A stretch of 64,000 nt of DNA from CALDTK01 sp965215115. Lineage in GTDB: Bacteria > Bacteroidota > Bacteroidia > Chitinophagales > Saprospiraceae. A program made the position numbers and the translations under genes. The stretch is taken from the NCBI GenBank assembly GCA_965215115.1, contig OZ244050.1:4588001-4652000 (forward strand), written 5' to 3'. Below the pieces are notes generated by a model. That model had not been told where the DNA came from and ran no database searches. It was given only the letters and a program-made list of their open reading frames with translations. Shown piece by piece: positions 53,081-62,616 of this stretch (within the stretch, counting starts at the first letter, position 1; each line of letters opens with the position of its first letter).

Positions 53081-54731
53081 GGGACGATCAGGGCTTCGGC
53101 CGTCGCGGGAGCGTGTTCCCGGCGGGCGCGAAAGGCGACGGCGGCCGCCACGAAACTCACGAACAGCGGGTGCGGACGCTCGACGGTGCTCTTGAGTTCG
53201 GGGTGGAACTGCGCCCCGAGGAAGTACGGATGATCCTGGAGCTCGACGATTTCGGCCAGGCCGGTCTGTGGATTGACGCCCGTGACCTTGAGTCCGGCTT
53301 GCGCCAAAACCTCCTTGTACGCGTCGTTAAACTCATAGCGGTGACGGTGGCGCTCGTCGATCTTGCGCTTGCCGTAGGCCTTCGCCGCGAGGGACTTCGA
53401 CTTTAGCTCACAGGCGTAGCTCCCGAGTCGCATCGTGCCGCCTTTCGTAGTCACGAGCTTCTGGTCTTCCATCAGGGCGATGACCGGGTCCGGTGTGTCG
53501 GGGTCGACCTCCGTGGAGGCCGCCTCCGCGATGCCGGCCACGTTGCGGGCTACCTCGACGGCGGCGCACTGCATTCCGAGGCAGATCCCGAAGAACGGCA
53601 CCTTGCGCTCGCGGCAATACCGGATGGCCCGCAGTTTGCCCTCGATGCCCCGCTCCCCGAAACCCGGGGCCACCAGGACGCCGTCGAACTTCGCGAGGGC
53701 CTCCTCGACGTCCGCGTCCGAACCCTCGAGCGACTCGGAGTGGATCGGGCGCACCTTCACCTTGCACTCGTTGACGGCCCCGGCGTGGATGAAGGCCTCG
53801 TAGATAGACTTGTACGCGTCCTGCAGCTCGTTGTACTTCCCCACGAGCCCGATGCGAATTTCGGAGGTCGGATTTTTGAGCTTACTCAAGAAAGCATTCC
53901 AGGCCTTCATGTCCGCGGCCTTCCGGTCGAGGAGTCGCAGCTTGGTCATCACGATCGTGTCGAGGCCCTCTTCCTGCATGAAGATGGGCACGTCGTAAAT
54001 GGTCTTCGCGTCGCGCGCCTCGATGACGCTCGCCACGTCGACGTTGCAAAACAGCGCCAGTTTGCGGCGGATGTCCATCGTGATGGCGTGCTCCGTGCGG
54101 CACACGAGGATATCGGGTTGGATGCCGGTATTCTGAAGTTCCTTGACGGAGTGCTGCGTGGGCTTGGTCTTGAGTTCGCCGGCGGCACTCAGGTAGGGGA
54201 TGAGCGTGAGGTGGATTACGAGGCAGGCCTCCTGCCCGAGCTCCCAGCGCATTTGCCGCAGGGCCTCGAGGAAGGGCAAGGACTCGATGTCGCCGACGGT
54301 GCCGCCGAGCTCGGTGATGACGATGTCGTACTCGTTGCGGGCGCCGAGGAGCTGCACGCGGCGCTTGATCTCGTCGGTGATGTGGGGGATCACCTGGACG
54401 GTCTTGCCGAGGTAGTCCCCGCGGCGTTCGCGCTCGATGACGGTTTTGTAGATGCGCCCCGTCGTCACGTTGTTGGCCTGGCTCGTGGGCGTCCCGAGGA
54501 AGCGCTCGTAGTGCCCGAGGTCGAGGTCGGTCTCGGCGCCGTCGTCGGTGACGTAGCACTCGCCGTGTTCGTAGGGGTTGAGGGTCCCGGGTCGACGTTG
54601 ATGTAGGGGTCGAACTTCTGGATCGTGACCGAGAACCCGCGCGCCTGCAGGAGTTTCGCCAGCGAGGCCGAGACGATGCCCTTCCCGAGCGAGGAGGTCA
54701 CCCCACCGGTGACGAAGATGTATTTGGTCAT
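53077..54731 (-). CDS. pyrG: CTP synthase with one frameshift
   Basis: The N-terminal 49 residues (TKYIFVTGGVTSSLGKGI to YINVDPG) and the rest (from TLNPYEHGE) are in different frames. One missing base in the G run at about 54588 (CCGGGACC where CCGGGGACC is expected) explains it; with it restored the protein is 551 residues, normal for CtpS. The synthetase domain has the P-loop SSLGKG; the glutaminase domain has the Cys in FFGICLGMQ and FHPELKS. PyrG is normally essential, so a sequence error is the simplest reading. It overlaps the trmH-like start by 4 bp. Confidence 0.9.
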
Positions 54732-54854
54732 GTCCCGCAGCGCTGGTTACGGGGCATAAAGGTACAGTGGCGGGGGGGCGGGTTTTGGCGCAAGCCGCAG
54801 TATGTGCGGATCAAATGTCCACACTGCACCTACGGGAGCGTTGGTGTGGCGCGC
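54732..54854. other. Spacer with hairpin motif upstream of pyrG
   Basis: Carries GTTTT-GGC-GCAA-GCC at 54782-54796 (plus strand). AAAGGTACAG near 54759 gives a TACCTTT sequence on the minus strand that may be the pyrG promoter. Confidence 0.5.
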
Positions 54855-55787
54855 CTACCGCACGTACAGTCGGCGGCGGGCGTAGTCGATGGTGACGACG
54901 CGCTGCTGCATCCACTCCTTGCCGAGGAGGCCATCGAGCTGCTGCGCGCCGGCGTCCTGATGGTAGGCGCTTTCGCGAAAACGCGTTAGGTCCGCGAAGC
55001 CGTACGGCAGGTTCATCCAGTTGGCGCTCGAGGTGCGCGTGAGGCCGACGCTGCGCCGCGCGATGAGTTCGGAGGTAGCGCCAAGGCCCCGGACCTGCAT
55101 GGCTGGCAATTCCGCGCTGTTTGGCCCCAGTCGCGACAGGTATTCGGCGTTGAGCAGGTTGACCCCGGACCCGGTATCGAACCCGAGCCAGGCGCGCGTG
55201 CCGCCGACCTCGGCATCGACGAGGGGCAGGTGGCCGAGGAACTCGAAGCCGAGCGCGATGCCCTGGGCTTTGGCCTCGGAGTGCTTCCGCAAAAACGTGA
55301 GCGTTCGCCGCGGGTAGTCGATCGTGAGGGGGAGTTGGCGCAGTTGCTCGTACCCGATGAGGCCAGCGATGGGTTCCCCGAGGGAGCGCTCGAGGTGGGC
55401 GAGGTCCAGCACGTAGGCGTGTACGTCGGCCTGCCGGATCGGGCCCCAGCCCAGACGACCCACGCGGCGCTCGCCGATCATCACGAAGCGATCGAGGGCG
55501 CGGGCGGAGTCCACGACTTCCTCGACGGAACCATTCAGAATGAGGCCCGGCGCGCCACTGTCGAGGACGTAGCTACCGGTGACGCCATCGACGCTCACCT
55601 GAACCACGATAAAAGGCCCGAGCGCCCGGAAGGTCGTCTCCACTGCGGCTGCGTCGGCGGCGAAGGCGATCGTCGTCGCCGCGGGTATCGACCGCAGGTG
55701 TCCGAGGACGCACACATCCACCTGGGCCCCACCGGTGGTGTGGAGAAGGAACGCGAGCGAGACGGTGGCGAGGAGGCGGGCGATCAC
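54855..55787 (-). CDS. Retropepsin-like aspartic protease, secreted
   Basis: 310 residues. A signal peptide (LLATVSLAFLLHTTGGAQ) precedes two aspartyl-protease lobes: VLDSGAPGLILN in the first (D-S-G variant of DTG) and GFDTGSGVNLL in the second. YEQLRQLPLTIDYPRRTLTF and the parallel VVTIDYARRRLYV end each lobe, showing the duplication. Probably periplasmic or lipoprotein-free exported. Start is GTG. Hairpin variants at 54968 (CGC/GCG) and 55282 (TGC/GCA). Confidence 0.82.
   Translation of the reverse strand: MIARLLATVSLAFLLHTTGGAQVDVCVLGHLRSIPAATTIAFAADAAAVETTFRALGPFIVVQVSVDGVTGSYVLDSGAPGLILNGSVEEVVDSARALDRFVMIGERRVGRLGWGPIRQADVHAYVLDLAHLERSLGEPIAGLIGYEQLRQLPLTIDYPRRTLTFLRKHSEAKAQGIALGFEFLGHLPLVDAEVGGTRAWLGFDTGSGVNLLNAEYLSRLGPNSAELPAMQVRGLGATSELIARRSVGLTRTSSANWMNLPYGFADLTRFRESAYHQDAGAQQLDGLLGKEWMQQRVVTIDYARRRLYVR
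55282..55296 (-). repeat. Hairpin motif, stem TGC/GCA, GGAA loop
   Basis: Minus-strand GTTTT-TGC-GGAA-GCA in the protease gene, encoding TFLRKH. Confidence 0.75.
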
Positions 55788-56146
55788 GGCGGTGGGTTGG
55801 TCCGAGTTAACGTAGGGGCAAGCGTAAAGTTACCTAAAGTTAACGTGCAAGTAACATACGGCGCTCAACGCCTTCTCGACTTCTTTGGCCGGCGCGCGAC
55901 GGGCGGTCTTTGTTAGGCCAATATTCTATTGCGTATTGTACTGGTTATCATCACTATCGACTCAATAACCGAAGCCCTAAAATTTTCGCGTGACGAGCGA
56001 TGGTATGCGCGTGCACGACAAGTGAGGGGTGTGGGGAAGTCCGACGGCGGCGGCAGACACTTAACCTCACCGTAACCTGACGGAAAAGCACCACTATCAC
56101 CTTTGCGGCCGACAAGCAGATCAGCTGTCAAGCCAAACCTACACAC
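55788..56146 (+). promoter_or_regulatory. Long control region before the surface-protein locus
   Basis: No gene seen in 359 bp. GTTAACGT occurs twice (55806 and 55839) and could be a regulator site. CACCTTTG near 56099-56106 resembles the -7 element and would give a ~40-base leader before ATG 56147. Confidence 0.45.
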
Positions 56147-59100
56147 ATGTTGCGAAGACTCTTTACCCTCCCCATAAGTCTTGCCGCGCTGTCCGCCACG
56201 GCGGTGGCGCAGAGCACGATCACCGTCACGGACGCGGACCTTTTGGCTGGCCAGACCTACAACTGGACAGCTAACAATACCTACGTCGTCAACGGCCTCG
56301 TCTACCTCGAGGCTGGCGGTACGCTCAACATCGCCCCGGGCACGGTGGTCAAGTTCCGGTCTGATCCTAATGGCGTGGCCGACGCTGATAACACTTCCGC
56401 ACTCATCATCACGAAAGGTGCGAAAATTTTCGCCCGCGGCTTGCAGAACCGCCCAATCATCATGACGGCTGAGGCCGATGATGTCAACGATCCCAACGAC
56501 CTGCAAGATCCGCTCAACGTGCGCGGGCAGTGGGGCGGCCTGATCATCCTCGGCAACGGTACCCTCGCTACGGCGGGTGGCGTCGGCGCGATCGAGGGCA
56601 TCTCCCCGAGTGAAGTACGGGCGCAATACGGCGGGGGCACCAGCCCGAACGACGCCGAATCCTCCGGAGCGCTGCGCTTCGTCTCGATCCGCCACGGCGG
56701 CAAGGCCCTTACGACGGACAACGAAATTAACGGTCTTACGCTCGGCGCAGTCGGCCGCGGCACCGAGATCGACTACGTCGAGGTGTTCGCCAACGACGAC
56801 GATGGTATTGAGTGGTTCGGCGGCACGGTCGACATTAAGCATGCCGCAGTGGCCTTCTGCGGGGACGACGCCTTCGACTACGACACCGGCTGGCGTGGGC
56901 GGGGGCAGTACTGGTTCTCGATCAACGCCTCCGACATCGGCGGACGCGCTGGCGAGCACGACGGCGCCATCCCCGACGCACAACAACCGTTTGCCAACCC
57001 GACGATCGCCAACGCGACTTACATCGGCGGCGGACTCAACGCTACGGTCGGCAACGATCTCCAGGACTACACCATCGTACTGCGGGACAACGCGGCGATG
57101 AAGTACTACAACTCGGTCTTCACGGACTTCCCCGGACAGTTCCTCGACCTCGAAGACCTCCCTACCGCGAGCGGGACCGACTCCTACCAGCGCCTCCTCG
57201 ACGGGGACGTACAGTTTAAGGGCAACGTCCTGGGCGCATTTGGTCCCACGGGTACCCGACCGATCGGTGAGCTCCTCAAGCCGTACCCCAATGGTGACCA
57301 GCCTTCGCTCGCCAATACCTTGGCCCTCGTGCAGACCGGCAACCGTTACGTGGGCACGAAGCAAATCCTTCGCGGGATCAGCCGCGATCGCAACGCCGGC
57401 CTGGACCCACGGCCCGTAGCCGGTGCGGACCTCCTCGACGGCTCGCTCCTCGTGGACATTCCCGCCACTGCTGCCGGAAGCGGTAACTTCTTCGACGACA
57501 CGAATTACGCCGGTGCCTTCGCCTCGGCCAACGGTACCTGGCTCGAGGGTTGGACAGCCCTGTCGACCTACAACGTCATCACTCCACGGACGCCGGCCAC
57601 CACGGGCGTCATCGTCGACGGTGATCTCGTGGGCGGGCAGACCTACAACTGGGTAGCCAGCAACACCTACATCCTCAACGGTCTCGTCTACCTCGAGGCG
57701 GGTGGTACGCTCAACATCGAAGCCGGCACGGTGATCAAGTTCCGCGCCGACCCCGACGGCCCCGCCGACGCCGACAACACGTCCGCGCTCATCATCACAG
57801 CCGGCGCGAAGATTTTCGCCAATGGCACCGCCGCCCAACCGATCATCATGACGGCCGAGGCGGACAACGTCAGCGACCCCAACGACCTGCAAGATCCGCT
57901 CAACGTGCGCGGGCAGTGGGGCGGCTTGATCATCCTCGGCAACGGTACCCTCGCGACGGCGGGTGGCGTCGGCGCGATCGAGGGCATCTCCCCGAGTGAG
58001 GTCCGCGCTCGCTACGGCGGGGGCACCACCCCGAACGACGCCGAGTCCTCCGGACGCCTGAATTACGTCTCGATCCGTCACGGCGGCAAGGCCCTCACGA
58101 CCGACAACGAGATCAACGGCCTTACGCTCGGGGCGGTCGGTCGCGGCACGGAGATCGACTACGTCGAGATCTTCGCCAACGACGACGATGGCATCGAGTG
58201 GTTCGGCGGTACCGTCGACGTCAAGCACGCCGTCGTTGCCTTCGGCGCGGACGATGCCTTCGACTACGACACTGGCTGGCGCGGGCGTGGGCAGTACTGG
58301 TTCGCGATCAACGCCTCCGACATCGGCGGGCGTACCGGCGAGCACGACGGTGCCATCCCCGACGCACAGCAGCCCTTCGCCAACCCGACGATCGCCAACG
58401 TGACCTACATCGGCGGCGGGCGCAATGCTACGGTCGGCAACGACCTGCAGGACTACACCATCGTACTGCGCGACAACGCCGCGATGAAGTACTTCAACTC
58501 CATCTTCACCGACTACCCAGGGCAGTTCCTCGACCTCGAAGACTTCCCACCGCGAGCGGGACCGACTCTTACCAGCGCCTCCTCGACGGGGACGTACAGT
58601 TCAAGGGCAATATCCTCGGCGCCTTCGGCCCGACGGGTACGCGGCCCCTCGCCGAGCTTTTCAAGCCCTACCCATCGGGCGACCAGCCGTCGCTTGCCAA
58701 CACGATTGCCCTGGTCCAGACCGGCAACCAGTACGTCGGCAACCAGCGCATCCTCACCGGCATCTCCCGGACCAATGACCAGGGCCTCGACCCGCGGCCG
58801 GCATTCGGGAGTCCCGCGAGCAATCCCACGACCCTGGCGCCGATCACTTCCCAGGGAACGGGCAACTTCTTCACCGCCAGCACCTACGCGGGTGCCTTCG
58901 CGCCGAGTGGCGACCTGTGGATCCGCGGCTGGACCGCCCTGGACGTGTACAACGTCATCAGCAAGAAAATTACGTCGGCAGAGGAGATCGTAACCGAGAA
59001 CACGGTTCGGCTTTCGCCAAACCCCACCTCGAACGGTGCTTACCTCGACTTCGATCTCGCCAACGCGAGTGACGTAACGATCAGCCTCCTCGACGTACAG

Positions 59101-59253
59101 GGCCGCCAGATCGCCACGCAGCGCGATCAGCTCGCCGAGGGCGCGCAGCGCAGTTTCCTCTCCACGCAAGGCCTACCGGCCGGCTCCTACGTCGTGCGCC
59201 TGGTCGCCGGCGACCAAGTGGTCTCCAAGCTCCTCATGGTAGGCGGGGAGTAA
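56147..59253 (+). pseudogene. T9SS surface protein with duplicated domain, frameshifted
   Basis: Signal peptide, then two copies of a ~470-residue domain (about 20-485 and 486-950), each running from AGGTLNI through GQWGGLIILGNGT, GGTEIDYVE-like and NDDDGIEWFGGT to LDLEDxP. The copies are close to identical over long stretches. A type IX sorting domain (RLSPNPTSNGAYLDFDL to VSKLLMVGGE) ends the protein. One base is missing near 58550 (GACTTCCCACCG where the first copy has GACCTCCCTACCG), shifting the frame before the C-terminal third. Restored length 1035 residues. It is followed by a terminator and a TonB receptor. Confidence 0.82.
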
Positions 59254-59270
59254 CGAGTTCTAATCTTCAC

Positions 59271-59313
59271 GGCGGCTTCTGGGCTCTTAGCGGGCCCGGA
59301 AGCCGCCTTTTTT
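59271..59313 (+). terminator. Intrinsic terminator after the T9SS gene
   Basis: Stem GGCGGCTTC (59271-59279) with GAAGCCGCC (59299-59307) and inner GGGC/GCCC pairing, followed by six T. Confidence 0.85.
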
Positions 59314-59322
59314 CTTCGCTCC

Positions 59323-59347
59323 GCGATCACAAAAATTCCTTGATCGT
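59323..59347. promoter_or_regulatory. Inverted repeat, possible operator of the TonB receptor
   Basis: CGATCA (59324-59329) and TGATCG (59341-59346) are separated by 11 bases, 36 bp before ATG 59382. Size and position fit a repressor site. Confidence 0.45.
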
Positions 59348-59381
59348 GGAGTGCAATTCATCATTCTGGTAATTACGAACT

Positions 59382-62300
59382 ATGCTTACTAAGCAAATTT
59401 TGCTCTGGCTCTCGCTTGTGCTGTCGGGTCAAGTGGTTTTGGCGCAAGCCGTCATCAGCGGCACTGTCCTGGACGACCTCGGCGAACCGACAATCGGCGC
59501 GACCATCATCGACGCGAGTGACCCGAGCCGCGGGACGACCACTGACTTCGACGGCAAATACCGCCTCGAGGTCCCCGCCGGCACCTACACCTTCACCTTT
59601 AGCTACGTCGGCCTCACCGACAGAACCGTCACCGAGGTCGTGGCGCAGGAAGGCAAGGTGACCTTCCTCGATGTCTCGATGCAGTCGTCCGAGACCGCCC
59701 TCGAGGAGGTGGTCGTGACGGCGAAAGCGCTCCAGAACACCGAGAACGCCCTCATCATGACGCGGCTAAAATCGGACCGCGTCCTCGACGTAATCAGTTC
59801 GCAGGAGATGTCGAAGCTCGCCGTCTCGAGCGCCGCCGGCGCGATGACGAAGGTGACGGGCACCACGGTGGTCGACGGCAAGTACATCGTGGTGCGGGGC
59901 CTGGGCGACCGCTATTCCACGGCCCAGCTCAACGGCCTGACCATGCCGAGCTCCGACCCCTACCGCAACTCACCGCAGCTCGACCTGGTCCCTTCGGGGC
60001 TGCTCGACAACATCCAGACCTCGAAGACTTTCTCGCCCGACCAGCCCGGGGCGTTTACCGGGGGGAACGTGGACCTCAACACGAAGGCCTTCCCGGAGAT
60101 CACGACTTTCGCGGCATCGGTCGGGGTCGGCTACAATACCCAAAGCACCTTCAACGACGCCTTTCAGACCTACCGGGGCGGCAGCACCGATTGGTTGGGT
60201 TACGATGACGGGACGCGGGCGTTGCCGGGCCGCGTCCTCGAGATCGGCGCCAATCCCGTCCCCGCCGGGCGCGGGAGCACCGGTTCTGTGAGCATCCTGA
60301 ACAACGCGGTCCGCGGACTCAACACCACCGACGAGGCGAACGCACTGCCGCTTAGCCTCGTCGAGGAAGTCACCGACATCATGCCGCTCGACTACGCTAC
60401 GCAGAGCGCAACGGCACCCCTCGACCACAGCGTTGGTCTCAGCTACGGCACGAGCCACGACCTCGGCGGGAACCAACGCTTCGGCTACCTCGTGAGCGGG
60501 TCTTACAGCCGGGCCTACACCTACTTCGACGACGGGACCGTGGCCGTCTACCGGCTCGAGGACCCGACCGCCACGGGGCTCAATACCGACCTCAGGCTCC
60601 GGGACACGCTCTCGGTGGAGACCCCGACCGTCGCTGGCTTCGCGACCCTCGGCTACACCTTCGCCAAGAATCAAACGATCAGCGCGAACCTCATTTACAA
60701 CCATACGGCCGATAAGTCCACGCGCGACCTGGCAGGTACGGCGCCCGTCAACAACGTGACCGGGGATCAGTACCTGCAAAACCGCGCGCTCTTCTGGCTC
60801 GAGCGCGAGAGCATCGCCGCCCAGGTCCGCGGCGAACACAGTCTCAATGCGGCCGCGGACCTGCGCGTCGAGTGGGCCGGCGGCTACACGCTCTCGAAGC
60901 AGCTCGAACCCAATCGTCGGTTGCTGGCAGCCATCGCCGATACGACGGACCCGGAGAACATCGTCTTCTCGATCCCGACGGCGTCGATCTCGCGCCCGCT
61001 CAGCTTCTTCCGCGACCTGCGCGACGATCAATACGAGGGCCGCGTGGACATCTTCAAGTCCTTTGACGCGGGCCACAAGATTCAGGCCGGCGGTGCCTAC
61101 CGTACTAAAGAGAGGGACTTCTCGGAGTCGATCTACGAGTTGCGCGTCAACAACGAGCGCGACCTTCCCTTCCCTTACGCCGGCCGCGCCGAGGATTACT
61201 TCCGCGACGAAAACCTCGGCTACGGCCGTAATCGCCGTGAGCAAGAGCGTGTGCTAAACTACCTGGTTGACAATACCCTTCCCGCCAACAGCTACGACGG
61301 CCACGAACGCATCGGTGCCGCCTACCTGATGGGCACTTACAAGTTTAACGACCGCATCCGCGCCATCGCTGGCGCGCGGGTCGAGACCACGGATCTCCAG
61401 TCGATCAACCGCGCAGAGAACACGCCCGACAGCGTACGTATCGGTGAGATTACAGCAACGGACCTCCTCCCGAGCCTGAACCTCGTGTACTCACCCTTCG
61501 AGCGCCACAATATCCGCGCGAGCTACACCCGGACGATTGCGCGCCCGAACATGCGCGAGATTGCACTCTTCCCGAGCTACGACTTCATCGGTGGCCCTAC
61601 CTTCTCGGGTAATCCCAACCTGGAGCGGACCAACATCACGAACTACGATTTGCGCTACGAGTTTTTCCCGCGTACCGGAGCCCTCGTGTCCATCAGTGGT
61701 TTTTATAAGGAGTTCAAAAACCCGATCGTGTCGACCTTCCTCGCGACGCAGCAGTTGGAGTTCTCGTACGTCAACGTCCCGGAGGCGCGCGTGCTCGGCA
61801 TCGAGCTCGAGGGCCGCACGGACCTCGGGTTCGTCCACGAGCGGCTTACCGCCCTGAAGGTCGGCGCCAACGTAAGTCTCATCGACTCCGAGGCCGATGT
61901 CAACCCCGAGGAGCTGAGGCGCATCCAGACCTTCAATCCCGACTTCCCGGACACGCGGCAGCTCCAGGGCCAGAGCCCGTACATCGTCAACGCCAACGTG
62001 AGCTACGCCTCCGATCGCTACGGCTACGAGGTCGGGGCGGCGTTTAACATCTTCGGCGACCGCATCGCCTTTAACGGCAACGACGGCTCGCCCGATATTT
62101 TCGAGAAGGCACGCGGGAGCCTCGACGTGACGCTGAGTAAGAGCCTCGGCCCGCTGGCCGTTCGCCTGGTCGGCAGCAACCTGCTAAACCCGGAGTACAA
62201 GACCTCCGTCGACTACAACGGCCAGGAGTACGTCTACACGAGCTACCGCCGTGGGGCCAACGTTTCGCTCTCGCTCGGGTACACCTTCCAGAAGTCCTAA
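59382..62300 (+). CDS. TonB-dependent receptor with CarboxypepD_reg domain
   Basis: 972 residues. Signal peptide (to about 23, VVLAQA), then a carboxypeptidase-regulatory-like domain (ISGTVLDDLGEPTIGATI, FTFSYVGLTD; 24-105), a plug (VVDGKYIVVRGLGDRYSTAQ, GAFTGGNVDLNTK; about 115-230) and a 22-strand barrel ending SLSLGYTFQKS. A standard outer-membrane importer energised by TonB. The VVLAQA of the signal peptide is encoded by a hairpin motif with GCAA loop (59436). The substrate is not evident; see the PiT-like neighbour. Confidence 0.9.
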   Translation: MLTKQILLWLSLVLSGQVVLAQAVISGTVLDDLGEPTIGATIIDASDPSRGTTTDFDGKYRLEVPAGTYTFTFSYVGLTDRTVTEVVAQEGKVTFLDVSMQSSETALEEVVVTAKALQNTENALIMTRLKSDRVLDVISSQEMSKLAVSSAAGAMTKVTGTTVVDGKYIVVRGLGDRYSTAQLNGLTMPSSDPYRNSPQLDLVPSGLLDNIQTSKTFSPDQPGAFTGGNVDLNTKAFPEITTFAASVGVGYNTQSTFNDAFQTYRGGSTDWLGYDDGTRALPGRVLEIGANPVPAGRGSTGSVSILNNAVRGLNTTDEANALPLSLVEEVTDIMPLDYATQSATAPLDHSVGLSYGTSHDLGGNQRFGYLVSGSYSRAYTYFDDGTVAVYRLEDPTATGLNTDLRLRDTLSVETPTVAGFATLGYTFAKNQTISANLIYNHTADKSTRDLAGTAPVNNVTGDQYLQNRALFWLERESIAAQVRGEHSLNAAADLRVEWAGGYTLSKQLEPNRRLLAAIADTTDPENIVFSIPTASISRPLSFFRDLRDDQYEGRVDIFKSFDAGHKIQAGGAYRTKERDFSESIYELRVNNERDLPFPYAGRAEDYFRDENLGYGRNRREQERVLNYLVDNTLPANSYDGHERIGAAYLMGTYKFNDRIRAIAGARVETTDLQSINRAENTPDSVRIGEITATDLLPSLNLVYSPFERHNIRASYTRTIARPNMREIALFPSYDFIGGPTFSGNPNLERTNITNYDLRYEFFPRTGALVSISGFYKEFKNPIVSTFLATQQLEFSYVNVPEARVLGIELEGRTDLGFVHERLTALKVGANVSLIDSEADVNPEELRRIQTFNPDFPDTRQLQGQSPYIVNANVSYASDRYGYEVGAAFNIFGDRIAFNGNDGSPDIFEKARGSLDVTLSKSLGPLAVRLVGSNLLNPEYKTSVDYNGQEYVYTSYRRGANVSLSLGYTFQKS

Positions 62301-62616
62301 ATTTCACAAAGGACACCTAAACCCTTAAGACTCAATTACCAGATTGATTTCGGCAGCCCGGGTCGCTTCACGCGGCTCGGGTTGTTTTTGCTTTCGCCAA
62401 AACGAGCCAGGCCGAGATTACTCCATTTAGCTGCGGTGCCCAGGTCTACATGCAGGCGAGTTTACCGCCACTTTACACATGCGTAACACGGCAACACTTA
62501 TTCAGCAGTTGCGGACAACTTCGATGCCCCGGTGCTAGTCCGCAAGCTCTCAAGCCGTTGTATCCTTGCTCACGGCAGGCCGTAGCCCACGTATCCTCTG
62601 CCGCTAACACCCTTCC
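62301..62616 (+). other. Spacer with terminator and hairpin motif
   Basis: A terminator (62354-62390) is followed at once by a minus-strand hairpin motif (62389-62403, outer pair mismatched). The remaining ~200 bp hold no gene; a clear promoter box for 62617 was not found. Confidence 0.5.
62354..62390 (+). terminator. Intrinsic terminator after the TonB receptor
   Basis: CAGCCCGGGTCGC pairs with GCGGCTCGGGTTG (G-T pairs included) around a short loop, then TTTTT. Confidence 0.7.

Noticed and set aside
686..62403. Hairpin motif as a protein-level repeat or as a terminator
   Set aside because: It is read in several frames, both orientations and inside genes, and has no T-tract in the right place.
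686..62403. Hairpin motif as ParB or KOPS/Chi sites
   Set aside because: parS is a longer perfect palindrome clustered near the origin; KOPS and Chi are shorter, lack a stem and are strongly strand-biased. Strand bias by eye is not evident, but the window is too small to settle it.
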